Shown here: positions 18,590-28,400 of the stretch, piece after piece
Layout of the letters: each line of letters opens with the position of its first letter
Position numbering within the stretch: the stretch's first letter is position 1
Origin: [Mycobacterium] zoologicum
Lineage (GTDB): Bacteria; Actinomycetota; Actinomycetes; Mycobacteriales; Mycobacteriaceae
Reading direction: 5' to 3'
NCBI RefSeq assembly: GCF_020172665.1
Contig: NZ_CP083985.1
Location: forward strand, 1,688,537 to 1,752,536
DNA: 64,000 nt
Program-made: the position numbers and the translations under genes
The notes under the pieces: model-generated
Told to the model about the DNA's origin: nothing
Databases searched by the model: none
Seen by the model: only the letters and a program-made list of their open reading frames with translations

Positions 18590-19125
18590 GCGGCCAGGGT
18601 CCGTGCCGCAGCGCGGGCCACCACTGCGACTTTCTCGCGTTCGCCACGGGCCAGGGCGTCCAGGGGTGGCTCGTCGAGGTCGGGGTCGGGGGTACGCAGC
18701 CAGGCTGCCAGCGTCCATCCGTCCACCGCCGATTCGGGAAACAGCGAGAACACCTCGACCAGCCCGTCGACGAGCCGGTCCCCGTCGAACTGCCACAGCG
18801 GGTAGAGGTGCTCGCCGTCGGCGGTGATGGTCCGCAACAGGCGCCGGCGTGCCGCCTTGGCGGCGACGGCCTGCCGGCTGATCCCGAGCCGGGCCTGGAC
18901 CCCGTCGCTGCGGAGGAACGGTCCGACTAGCTCGTCCCACGGTGACGCCTCGGGCGCGGTAGCCTGCACGGCGCGCTCGGCGAAGGATCGGGGGTCGCCC
19001 AGCGCCACGGTGGCGCTGCGCCCAACGCGCTCGTGGGACTGAACAACGCGGGTCAGCGCTCGCTGGAATTCCCGGGTTGCCTGCGACACGAACTCGCGGT
19101 CATCTCCCTTCAGTGGGGCGCTCAC
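18586..19125 (-). CDS. Xre/MbcA-like antitoxin of the RES toxin
   Basis: 179 residues. A helix-turn-helix-like segment (ARLGISRQAVAAKAARRRL) is followed by the toxin-binding region (LYPLWQFDGDRLVDGLVEVF, then WTLAAWLRTPDPDLDEPPLDAL), the arrangement of DUF2384-type antitoxins such as MbcA. The frame is open further upstream, but GTG at 19123-19125 fits the promoter and the GAAAGGGG ribosome site. It should both neutralise the RES protein and repress its own promoter. Confidence 0.82.
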   Translation of the reverse strand: MSAPLKGDDREFVSQATREFQRALTRVVQSHERVGRSATVALGDPRSFAERAVQATAPEASPWDELVGPFLRSDGVQARLGISRQAVAAKAARRRLLRTITADGEHLYPLWQFDGDRLVDGLVEVFSLFPESAVDGWTLAAWLRTPDPDLDEPPLDALARGEREKVAVVARAAARTLAA

Positions 19126-19140
19126 CGTCGGACCCCTTTC

Positions 19141-19182
19141 GTCAACAGCGTCAATAGTAGATAGTTGTGTCAATACCGTCAA
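19141..19182 (-). promoter_or_regulatory. Promoter and repeat operator of the RES/Xre module
   Basis: On the minus strand a -35 TTGACG (19177-19182) and a -10 TACTAT (19154-19159) are separated by 17 bases. The pentamer TTGAC occurs four times in 40 bases, in two spaced pairs, covering the promoter. This looks like the binding array for the antitoxin. Confidence 0.65.
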
Positions 19183-19312
19183 CTTCACCGGGGCGGATAT
19201 CAGCGCCTGCGTCTCCGCGTAACTCCTATCCACGCCGGCACGCGTTCGGTGATAACTGAACGTCGCGATCAGGACTGGTGGATTGCGGTAGCTGTGTGCC
19301 AGCATCGATGAC

Positions 19313-19999
19313 ATGAACGTGCGCCGAAGGCGCAAATCGCTCGGTGTTCCGGTGGTGGCCACCTTGGCGGCGCTGCCCGGTGCCACGCTCGTCCCCGCCG
19401 CCTCCGCTGCCGCCTGCCCGGACGTCGAGGTGACCTTCGCCCGCGGCACCGGCGAGCCGCCCGGCGTCGGCGGAGTCGGAGGGAAATTCATCGACGCCCT
19501 GCGCTCCCAGCTCGGCGGGCGGTCCGTCGGCGTCTATGCGGTCAACTACCCGGCAGGCGACGATTGGCCGCCGTCGGCATCGGCCGGCGCCGGCGACGCC
19601 AACGCGCACGTCCAAGCCATGGTCGCGAACTGCCCCGGCACCAAACTGGTGCTCGGCGGATACTCCCAGGGCGCGATGGTCATCGACCTGATCACCATCG
19701 CACGAGCATCGGTGGCGGGCTTCAACGCCGCCACCTTGTCGGCGGAGGAGGCCGAACACGTGGCCGCCGTCGCCGTGTTCGGGAACCCGACCGACAGGTA
19801 CCTGGGTGGACCGATCAGCGAGATCAGCCCGTGGTACGGGGCCAAGGCCATCGATCTGTGCGCGGACGGTGATCCGATCTGTACTCCGGGCGCCCTGGCG
19901 CTGCCCTCGCCGCAGGAGACTGCCTCCGCGCCGCACCTGTCCTACGCGCAATCGCCGATGCCCGGTCAGGCCGCGGCATTCGTGGCGACCCATCTCTGA
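19313..19999 (+). CDS. Secreted cutinase-family serine esterase
   Basis: 228 residues: a basic N-terminus (RRRR at 4-7) with a signal peptide ending near residue 33 (ASAAAC), then an alpha/beta-hydrolase of the cutinase family. Catalytic triad by motif: S118 in GYSQG, D187 in CADGDPIC, H208 in PHLSY. C35 and C107, and C183 and C190, would form the two family disulphides. Mycobacterial cutinase-like proteins hydrolyse lipid esters outside the cell. It lies between mbtB and mbtT with no obvious link to siderophores. Confidence 0.92.
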   Translation: MNVRRRRKSLGVPVVATLAALPGATLVPAASAAACPDVEVTFARGTGEPPGVGGVGGKFIDALRSQLGGRSVGVYAVNYPAGDDWPPSASAGAGDANAHVQAMVANCPGTKLVLGGYSQGAMVIDLITIARASVAGFNAATLSAEEAEHVAAVAVFGNPTDRYLGGPISEISPWYGAKAIDLCADGDPICTPGALALPSPQETASAPHLSYAQSPMPGQAAAFVATHL

Positions 20000-20003
20000 C
20001 CCT

Positions 20004-20375
20004 CTACGGGACCACCTCAGAAGCCCAGTACTCCCGCAGGCTGGCGATCTTTTCCCCGGCGAATTCCAGGATCGCGACCTCGCGCATCCGCTTGCGCCGG
20101 CCCTGCACGACGTCGTCGAAGGTGGCCTCCCACTCGGCGATCACCGTCGTGCCGTCGGTGGCGGTATAGAGGTTGAGCAGCCGGGCGTCGATGTCGGCCT
20201 GCCCGCCGACCACCTTGGCCTGCCAGTAGTCGTAGATCCCGGCCCGGGTGCGGATCGGTTCGCCCAGCACCCGCTCGTGGTAGGTCGCGTCGTCGGTGAA
20301 GATCGTGACGATCAGGTCCGGGTCCTGGGTCATCCAGGCGCGTAAGTAGGTGTCGATGGTTGCTGGAACGTCCAT
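20004..20375 (-). CDS. SnoaL-like (NTF2-fold) small protein
   Basis: 123 residues with the NTF2/SnoaL pattern: helical start with DTYLRAWMTQDPDLIVTIFTDDATYHE, then LGEPIRTRAGIYDYW, and alternating beta strands to REVAILEFAGEKIASLREYW. Such folds act as small isomerases, hydrolases or carriers; the substrate cannot be inferred. ATG at 20373-20375 was chosen because the fold begins there; the open frame upstream runs over the IdeR box and is not coding. It converges on the cutinase gene with a 4-base gap. Confidence 0.78.
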   Translation of the reverse strand: MDVPATIDTYLRAWMTQDPDLIVTIFTDDATYHERVLGEPIRTRAGIYDYWQAKVVGGQADIDARLLNLYTATDGTTVIAEWEATFDDVVQGRRKRMREVAILEFAGEKIASLREYWASEVVP

Positions 20376-20458
20376 CACAGCAGTGTGGCTCAGGCGCGGC
20401 ACCGCAGCCGCCCGGATTTCCGGCCCGCGTCCGATGGGGGTAATCTGACCCGAGAAAA

Positions 20459-20477
20459 TTAGGGCAGCCTTTACTAA
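20459..20477 (+). promoter_or_regulatory. IdeR (iron) box 5, upstream of mbtT
   Basis: The same 19-mer as at 14501-14519 (TTAGGGCAGCCTTTACTAA), and identity extends three bases further upstream. It ends 16 bases before the mbtT start, nearly the spacing seen at mbtB, and should control the mbtT-to-mbtH operon. Confidence 0.78.
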
Positions 20478-20493
20478 TACATAGGGGGACCGG

Positions 20494-21240
20494 ATGGGCG
20501 GCGACGACACCTCGGCCGTCGCGCAGTTTCCGTCCTGGATCGGTCGCTTTCCCGGCCCCGGCCCGGCCACCCTGGTCTTCCCGCACGCCGGCGGCGCCGC
20601 GGTCAACTACCGCCCCCTGGCGCTGGCCCTTTCCGCCGGCGTCGACACCTACGTCATGCAGTACCCGCAGCGCGCCGACCGGTTTCGTGAACCGGCCGCC
20701 GAAACCCTGCCTGACCTGGCTCGCAGCCTGTTTGAGGCCGCGCCGTGGCACCACCTGGGTCCGTTGCGGTTGTTCGGGCACAGCATGGGCTCGCTGGTGG
20801 CTTTCGAGTTCGCCCGGCTCGCCGAAGAACGCGGCATCGCAATCCAGCGGCTGTGGGCCTCGGCCGGGCCGGCCCCGGGCGTGGTGGCCGGGCTGCGCAA
20901 GCTGCCCACCGGAGATGCGGACCTGCGCGCGGAGTTGGAGGAGCTCGGCGGCACCGACCCCCGCATCCTCGCCGACCAGGAGTTCCTCACGCTGCTGCTG
21001 ACCCCGGTGCGTTCGGACTACCTGGCGTTCAACCGCTACAGCTGCGCTCCCGGGGTGAGCATCCGCGCCGACATCAACGTGCTCGGCGGTCGCTCCGACG
21101 ACCGCGTGCGCCCCGACATGCTGGCGCGCTGGGCGGATCACACCACCGGCACCTCCACGGTCTCGCTGTACGACGGCGGGCACTTCTACCACTACGAGCA
21201 CATCGAAACCCTGAGCAGACGGATCATCGCCGATGCCTGA
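20494..21240 (+). CDS. mbtT: Type II thioesterase of mycobactin assembly line
   Basis: 248-residue stand-alone alpha/beta-hydrolase thioesterase, as used to clear misloaded carrier domains or release products in NRPS/PKS systems. Nucleophile S97 in GHSMG and His230 in GGHFYHY; PHAGG at the oxyanion position near residue 31. Its presence fits the lack of a thioesterase domain on MbtB. First gene of a seven-gene overlapping operon; its stop overlaps the mbtC start by 8 bases. Confidence 0.9.
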   Translation: MGGDDTSAVAQFPSWIGRFPGPGPATLVFPHAGGAAVNYRPLALALSAGVDTYVMQYPQRADRFREPAAETLPDLARSLFEAAPWHHLGPLRLFGHSMGSLVAFEFARLAEERGIAIQRLWASAGPAPGVVAGLRKLPTGDADLRAELEELGGTDPRILADQEFLTLLLTPVRSDYLAFNRYSCAPGVSIRADINVLGGRSDDRVRPDMLARWADHTTGTSTVSLYDGGHFYHYEHIETLSRRIIADA

Positions 21241-22555
21241 CCGGGTCGAGGATCCGGTCGTCATCACCGGGCTCGGTGTCGAGGCGCCCGGCGGAATCGA
21301 CACCGCCGAGCAGTACTGGTCGTTGCTCGCCGACGGACGCGAGGCGCTGAGCGCCATCCCCGAGGACCGCGACTGGGCGGTGCGCGACCTGATCGACGGC
21401 TCACACCGCGACGGATTCAAACCCATCTACAACATCGGCGGATTCCTCTCCGGCGCAGCGGAATTCGACCCCGGATTCTTCGGGATCGCCCCGCGTGAAG
21501 CCATCGCCATGGACCCGCAACAACGCGTCGCACTGCGGGTGGCCTGGCGCGCGCTGGAAGACGCCGGCATCAACCCCGATGAACTGACCGGCCACGATGT
21601 GGGCGTCTACCTCGGCGCCTCGGTCACCGGCTATGGCCCCGACATGGCGCAGTTCTCCACCCACAGCGGTCACCTGCTGCCCGGCACCGCGCTGTCGGTG
21701 ATCTCCGGCCGGATCGCCTACACCCTCGGGTTGGCCGGCCCCGCCCTCACCGTTGACACCTCCTGTTCGTCGGCGCTCTCGGCGCTGCACCTGGCCGTGC
21801 AGGCGATCCGCACCGGGGACGCCGACATGGCACTGGCCGGCGGGGTCTGCGTGATGGGCTCACCCGGCTTCTTCATCGAGTTCTCCAAGCAGCACGCGCT
21901 GTCCGACGACGGACACTGCCGGCCCTATAGCGCCGCCGCTACCGGAACGGTGTGGGCCGAAGGCGCCGGAATCTTTGTGCTGCAACGCAAATCGGATGCA
22001 CTGCGCGACCGACGGCACATCTACGGCGAAGTGCTGGCCAGTCGGCTCAACCAGGACGGCCACACCACCGGCCTGCTTACCCCCAGTGAGTCCGCCCAGC
22101 AGCGACTGTTCCGGCATACCCTGGCCGACGCCGACGTGAAGCCCGCGCAGGTCGGGATGATCGAGGGCCACGGCACCGGCACCCGTGTCGGCGACCCGGT
22201 CGAACTGCGGTCGCTGGTCGACGTCTACGGCACCGACACCGAGCCGGGCGCCGGCCCGCGGCTGGGCTCGGTCAAGTCCAACATCGGGCACACCCAGGCC
22301 GCGGCCGGGGCGCTGGGCCTGGCCAAGGTGCTGCTGGCCGCCGAACACCAGCAGATCCCGCCCACCCTGCACGTGCGCGACGGCTGGCACGCCGACATCG
22401 ACCGGGACGGTCAGGGCATCGGTCTGGCCGAGACCCTCACCGCCTGGCCTGCCGGTGACGGCCGTCGAATCGGTGCGGTCTCGGCGTTCGGTATGAGCGG
22501 CACCAACGCGCACATGATCGTCGCGGTGCAGGACGCGCAGGCGGTCCCGTGCTGA
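21233..22555 (+). CDS. mbtC: Mycobactin polyketide synthase, ketosynthase
   Basis: 440-residue single-domain ketosynthase that, with MbtD, extends the chain by one malonyl unit to form the hydroxybutyrate-type piece of mycobactin. The catalytic triad is complete: C178 in DTSCSSA, H313 in EGHGTGT and H353 in NIGHTQAAAG. No acyltransferase or carrier is present; these are in MbtD. ATG overlaps the end of mbtT, and the stop overlaps the GTG of mbtD by 7 bases. Confidence 0.93.
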   Translation: MPDRVEDPVVITGLGVEAPGGIDTAEQYWSLLADGREALSAIPEDRDWAVRDLIDGSHRDGFKPIYNIGGFLSGAAEFDPGFFGIAPREAIAMDPQQRVALRVAWRALEDAGINPDELTGHDVGVYLGASVTGYGPDMAQFSTHSGHLLPGTALSVISGRIAYTLGLAGPALTVDTSCSSALSALHLAVQAIRTGDADMALAGGVCVMGSPGFFIEFSKQHALSDDGHCRPYSAAATGTVWAEGAGIFVLQRKSDALRDRRHIYGEVLASRLNQDGHTTGLLTPSESAQQRLFRHTLADADVKPAQVGMIEGHGTGTRVGDPVELRSLVDVYGTDTEPGAGPRLGSVKSNIGHTQAAAGALGLAKVLLAAEHQQIPPTLHVRDGWHADIDRDGQGIGLAETLTAWPAGDGRRIGAVSAFGMSGTNAHMIVAVQDAQAVPC

Positions 22556-25461
22556 GTGCCCACCCGAGTACCCTGCCCGACGGCCGCATTCCGGTCGTCA
22601 TCTCCGCGCACGCCCGCGATCTGGTGCAGGCCGAGGCCGCCGCACTGATCCGCTACCTGCAGCAGCACCCGGCCGGAGTCGAAGCCGTCGCCCAGACGAT
22701 GCGGGCCACCCGATCGATCCGGCGGTATCGCGCCGTCATCCGCGCCCGCGACACGGCCGAACTCGTCTGCGGCCTGGAGGCGATCTACCGCGACGCCGAT
22801 CACCCGTTGGTGGCCCGATCGGGGCATCAGGAACCCGCCCGCACCGCCTTCGTGTTCCCCGGCCAGGGCAACCAGTGGCCCGGCATGGGCGCCGACCTGC
22901 TCGGCATCGCCGCCTACCGGACCGAGGCGGACCGCTGCGACGCCGCGTTCCGCCGGGCCGGTCACGCCTCACCGGTGGCCTACCTGCGCGGAACCGACGA
23001 CCCGGACCCGGTGGTGGTGCAGGCCGCCCAGTTCACCCACGCCGCGGCGTTGGCCGCCACCTGGCGCCACTTCGGTGTGCCGCCCGACCTCACCGTCGGC
23101 CACAGCCTGGGTGAATTCGCCGCCGGCTACACCGCCGGAGTGGTGGACCTGGACTCCGCGGCGGCGGCGGTGATCGCCCGGGCGGAGTTGACCGATGATG
23201 CTCCGGGCCGGTACGGCATGGCGATGATCGCGCTGGGCGCCGAGCAGGCCGCCGAGTTCATCGCAGGTGTCCCGGGCTGGCTGGAGCTGTCGGTGGTCAA
23301 CGGCCCCGAGTCGGTGGTGGTGTCCGGTGAATGGTCTGCGGTGCAACAGGTTCTGCAGCGCGCCGACCGGCGTGCGCTGTTCGCCCGGGAATTGGCGGTG
23401 CGCTACCCGGCGCACACCAGCATCCTGGATGCGCTGCGTGAACGCATGCTGAGCCGGCTTCCCGACGCCCAATTCCACAACGCCCCGGTGGAATTCATCG
23501 CCTCGGCCTATGGCGGGCCGATCCCGGCCGGAAAGACGTTCCGGCAGTACTGCTTCGACAACCTGCGTCGGCAGGTGCGGTTCGACCTGGCCACCGCCGC
23601 CGCGGTCGAACGCGGCGTGACCACCTTCGTCGAGATGTCGGCGCACCCCACACTGCTCGTCCCGCTGGCCGACACCGCCGCCGCAGCGCAGGTGCTGGGC
23701 AGCACCGACCGCGACCACCCGGCGGTCGAGGCGCTGGCCGCCAATATCGCCGCCGCGGCGATCGCCGACCCCGGCTACCGCTGGCGGGATTTCGCCGCAC
23801 CGGAATCCGTTCCGGCACTGCGGCACTTCCCGCACGCGCCGATGCACGCCACCCGGCTGTGGGCCGGCGCCGAATCCAGCGCGCAATCGCCGGTGGTCAT
23901 GGCCGAACGGTGGATGGCGGCCGGGGACCCGGGGCAGCGCCCCACCGGGGTGGCCGTCGTCGACTACAGCGGCCAGTCTCCGGAGCTGGCCGCGCAGCTG
24001 TCCGCGGCCTTGGATGCCCGCCACGAACGGGACGCCGAACTGCTGGTACTGGTCGCGCCGCCGGCCGCCGCCGGTGACGTCGCGACGGCAGCGGCGGAGT
24101 TCACCGCACACGCGGCCGCCCAGACCGCGAGGACGCCGGGCACCCGGTGCCGGCGGGTGTGCCTGGTGACCCGCGGCGCCGAACAACTCGATACCGACCC
24201 GCCACCGCAGCCCGGGGCCGCCGCGCTGGCCGCGCTGCACCGCAGCACCGGATTCGGCTACCCCGACCAGACTTTCGCCCACCTGGACCTGCCGGTAGAC
24301 CCGACCCCCGCCGACCTGTCGGCTGCGGTCACCGCCCTGGCACTGACCGACACCGAGGTCGCGATCCGGGCCGGGCGGCCGGCGGTGCGCCGGCTGTGTG
24401 CGGCCCCGGCCGCCGCTGGGGCCCCGGCCATCCCGGAAACCGTCGTGATCACCGGCGGCACCGGCGCCATCGGCATGGCGTACGCCACGTACTGCGCCGA
24501 ACACGGGGCCCGCGACATCACCCTGCTCAGTCGCAGTGGCTCAGGCGAGACCACTGCGGCACTGCTTGACATGCTTCGGTCGAGCACCGGGACACGCATC
24601 ACGGTGATCCGTTGCGATGTCACCGACGCCGCATCGCTCGCGGCGGCTATCACCGAGCACCACCCGGCGCCGGCCGGGCTACTGGTGCACACCGCCTCGG
24701 CGGAAGCGGTCGCCACCGACCGGATCACGCCGGACGCGGTTCGTGATGCCTTCGGCGCCAAAGTGATCGGGCTGGACAACCTGGTGCGGGACTGGCCGCG
24801 ACACGCCGATGCGGATGTGCTGGTCTGCTCGTCGGTGCTGGCGCTGTGGGGTGGCTCGGGGCACGGCCTGTACGCGGCGGCCAACCGGATGGCTGATGCC
24901 CTGGTGGGGCGGCTGCGAGCGAATGGACTGCGCGCCAACTCGATTCGCTGGGGCCTGTGGCGAAGCGTGGCCGTGGTCAATGGCCAGGAGAAGGACCGGA
25001 TCGCGCGGACCGGACTGACCCCGATGCCGCCCGAGGCCGCGATCACCGCGGGGCTGACGGCGCAGGCCGACGACCCGGTGATACTGGCCGCCGACTTCGA
25101 CCGGCTGGCGGTGTTCTTCGACAGCCAAGGCGTGCCCTGGCCGTTCGACCAGTCACCGGGGGCAGCACCCACCGACGGCGGCCCTGACCGCCCGGTTGGC
25201 GAGGTGGTGGCCGCCGAGCTCGCTGCGGTGCTGGGCCTGGAGCACCCCGACGACGTCGACGAGCACCGGGCGCTGGTCGACCTGGGCCTGGATTCGCTTC
25301 TCGCCCTGGACCTACGCAAACGACTCGGCCGGGCCACCGGCAGGCGAGTGGCCCTAGGACCGCTGCTCGCCGGAATCACCGCGGCTCAACTGACGGCTGT
25401 GCTCTCTGATGAGACCGCGCCGGCAGCGGGGGCGGAAAGGACTGTCTTCACCCATGACTGA
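22549..25461 (+). CDS. mbtD: Mycobactin polyketide synthase, AT-KR-ACP
   Basis: 970-residue partner of MbtC. Acyltransferase (about 100-400): FVFPGQGNQWPGMG near 101 and catalytic S186 in GHSLGEF. Ketoreductase (about 630-830): VITGGTGAIG near 630-640, catalytic region CSSVLALW and Y775 in HGLYAAANR. Acyl carrier (about 880-960): S916 in GLDSLLALD. It therefore supplies malonyl, reduces the beta-keto group and holds the product. GTG start; the stop overlaps the mbtE ATG by 8 bases. Confidence 0.93.
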   Translation: MLSAHPSTLPDGRIPVVISAHARDLVQAEAAALIRYLQQHPAGVEAVAQTMRATRSIRRYRAVIRARDTAELVCGLEAIYRDADHPLVARSGHQEPARTAFVFPGQGNQWPGMGADLLGIAAYRTEADRCDAAFRRAGHASPVAYLRGTDDPDPVVVQAAQFTHAAALAATWRHFGVPPDLTVGHSLGEFAAGYTAGVVDLDSAAAAVIARAELTDDAPGRYGMAMIALGAEQAAEFIAGVPGWLELSVVNGPESVVVSGEWSAVQQVLQRADRRALFARELAVRYPAHTSILDALRERMLSRLPDAQFHNAPVEFIASAYGGPIPAGKTFRQYCFDNLRRQVRFDLATAAAVERGVTTFVEMSAHPTLLVPLADTAAAAQVLGSTDRDHPAVEALAANIAAAAIADPGYRWRDFAAPESVPALRHFPHAPMHATRLWAGAESSAQSPVVMAERWMAAGDPGQRPTGVAVVDYSGQSPELAAQLSAALDARHERDAELLVLVAPPAAAGDVATAAAEFTAHAAAQTARTPGTRCRRVCLVTRGAEQLDTDPPPQPGAAALAALHRSTGFGYPDQTFAHLDLPVDPTPADLSAAVTALALTDTEVAIRAGRPAVRRLCAAPAAAGAPAIPETVVITGGTGAIGMAYATYCAEHGARDITLLSRSGSGETTAALLDMLRSSTGTRITVIRCDVTDAASLAAAITEHHPAPAGLLVHTASAEAVATDRITPDAVRDAFGAKVIGLDNLVRDWPRHADADVLVCSSVLALWGGSGHGLYAAANRMADALVGRLRANGLRANSIRWGLWRSVAVVNGQEKDRIARTGLTPMPPEAAITAGLTAQADDPVILAADFDRLAVFFDSQGVPWPFDQSPGAAPTDGGPDRPVGEVVAAELAAVLGLEHPDDVDEHRALVDLGLDSLLALDLRKRLGRATGRRVALGPLLAGITAAQLTAVLSDETAPAAGAERTVFTHD

Positions 25462-28400
25462 CACCGGCGGTTTAGCGAGGCTCGACGAAGGAGAGGCGAA
25501 GCTGGAATCGCCGTATGACACCGTCGAGCAGGCCGGCGATCAGCGGCTGGAACTGCTGCGCCGCCGGCTGGCCGAGCGCGGACTGGCCGCCACGCCCACC
25601 GGGCAGGCCACCGAGCCTGCCGCTGCCACCATGAACGACGGGCAGCGCCGGATGTGGTTCGTCCAAGCTCTCGACCCCGACGGCACCGTCGCCAACATCT
25701 CGGTGTCCTACCGGCTGACCGGCACGCTGGACTCCGACCGGCTGCGCACCGCCCTGGCCGCGGTGGCGGACCGGCACCCGTTGCTGCGCACCACCTACGT
25801 CGTCGACGAGACAGGCGAACCCCAGCCCAGGATCGCCGAGGTCACACCGGGCTTCGCCTACCATGACCTCTCCGAGCTGGCCGGCCGGGCCCGCACGCTG
25901 CGGCTGGAGGTGCTGGCCCAGCGCGAGTTCGCCACCCCGTTCCGGCTGGACGCCGACGCCCCGTTGCGACTCAGCCTGATTCGGGTCACCCCCGACGAAC
26001 ACGTGCTGCTGTTGGTGGCCCACCACATCGCCTGGGACGACGCCTCCTGGGCGGTCTTCTTCGCCGACCTCACGCAGGCCTACACCGCCCCGGAGGCTTT
26101 CGCCGCCCGCCCGGTCGCCCACGTGCTCAACGCACCGGTGCGCACCGATCACGCTGCGGACCTGGACTATTGGCGCACCCTGCTCGCCGATCCGCCCGAC
26201 CCCCTGGAACTGCCCGGCCCACGGGGCTCGGCGGTGCCGCACACGCTGCGGGCCGGGTTGTGCACCAAGACGCTGCCCGCCGAGCTGATGGACGGCATCA
26301 CCGAGCTGGCACGCAGCAACGGCGCCACCCCCTACATGGTGGTCGCCGCGGCGCTGTCGGCCTTGATCCAGCGCTACACCGGCACCGACGACTTCCTGAT
26401 CGCCTCACCGGTGCTCAACCGCGCCGCGGGCACCGAGGGCACCATCGGCTACTTCGGCAACACCGTGGTGCTGCGCGCGAAAGTCGACATCGCCGCTTCG
26501 TTCAACGACCTGCTGGCCCGAACCCGCGACACCGCACTGGGGGCCTTCGCGCACCAGGGCATCAACCTGGACCGGGTGGTCCGCGAACTCAATCCCGACC
26601 GCCGGAACGGGGGAGTGGAGCGACTCACCCGGCTCAGCTTCGGCTTCCGCGCCGGCGACGGCGAAGGCTTCTGCCCGGACGGGATCACCTGCGCCCGAGC
26701 CGAATACCGCGGAAAGATCGCCCAGCTGCCGCTGGGCATCATGGTGGAGGCCGGCGCGGCCGGTGCGCTGATCGAAGCCGAGTACCTGCTCGACGTACTA
26801 GACGAGGCATTGGTGGACCAGCTGCTGCGGCACCTGGTGCAACTGCTGGGCGCGGTGGTGGCCCAGCCGGCGGCGACCGTCGGGGAACTCGACATGCTCG
26901 GCGACGCTGACCGGGCCTGGCTGGACACCGTCTCGCGCGGACCGGATTTCACCGCCACTCCGACCACACTGGGTTCGCTGGTGGCCGACCGGGCGGCACT
27001 CACCCCGGCGGCCATCGCCGTCGTCGACGACCACGGCCGCTACAGCTACGCCGAGATCAACGCCCGCGCCAACCGGATCGCCCACCACCTGATCGCCTCC
27101 GGGATCGGCACCGAGGACAAGGTCGCGGTGCTGATGGGCCGCTCGCTGGATCTGGTGGTCACCGCACTGGGCATCGCCAAGGCCGGCGCCGCATACGTGC
27201 CCGTCGACCCCGAATACCCGCCGGACCGCATCGAATTCATCCTCGGCGACGCGCGGGCCGCCCTGGTGCTGCGCGAGCCGCTGGACCCCGCGGTGCTCGC
27301 CGAACAGCCCGACACCGACCCGACCGACGCCGACCGGGTGCGCCCGCTGCGGCCGGAGAGCCTGGCGTATCTGATCTACACGTCGGGCTCGACCGGGCTG
27401 CCCAAGGGTGTCGAGGTCGCCCACGCGCCGATCGCGGAGTACCTGGCCTGGTTCGGCGGCGAGTACGGCATCGACGAGACCGACGTGCTGCTGCAGGTGG
27501 CCTCGCCGAGCTTCGACGTGTCGGTGGGAGAGCTGTTCGGCACCCTGGCCAACGGTGCCCGCCTGGTCATTCCACGCCCGGACGGGCTGCGCGACATCGG
27601 GTATCTGACCGACCTGCTGCAGCGCGAAGGCGTGACGGCCATGCACTTCGTGCCGTCGCTGCTGGGCCTGTTCCTGTCACTGCCGGGGGTCAACCAGTGG
27701 CGCACCCTGCGGCGCATCCCGATCGGCGGCGAACCGCTGCCCGGTGAGCTCGCGGACAAGTTCCACGCCACCTTCGACGCCCTGCTGCACAACTTCTACG
27801 GGCCCACCGAGACCGTGGTCAACTCCACCCGCTTCAAAGTCGAAGGCACCCAGGGTAATCGGATCGTCCCGATCGGCAGCCCCAACATCAACACCACCGT
27901 CCGGCTGCTCGACGGCGCTCTGCAGCCGGTCCCGGTCGGCGTGATCGGCGAGATCTACATCGGTGGAACACACATCGCACGAGGCTATTTCGACCGACCC
28001 GGACTGACCGCGGAGCGCTTCGTCGCCGACCCGTGGGCCGCCGGGCAGCGGCTGTACCGCACCGGCGACCTGGCGCGCCGCAACGCCGCCGGAGACCTGG
28101 AGTTCATCGGCCGCGCCGACGACCAGGTCAAGGTGCGCGGGTTCCGGATCGAACTCGGCGAGGTGGCCGCGGCCATCTCGGTGGACCCGAGCGTCGGGCA
28201 GTGCGTGGTGGTGGTCTCGGATCTGCCCGCGCTGGGACGCAGCCTGGTGGCCTACGTGACGCCGGCCGGGGACTCGCAGGACACCGTCGACATCCCGCGG
28301 ATCCGGGCCCGGGTGGCCGCCGCGCTGCCGGAATACATGGCCCCGGCGGCCTACGTGGTGGTCGATGACATCCCGATCACCGCGCACGGCAAGATCGACC

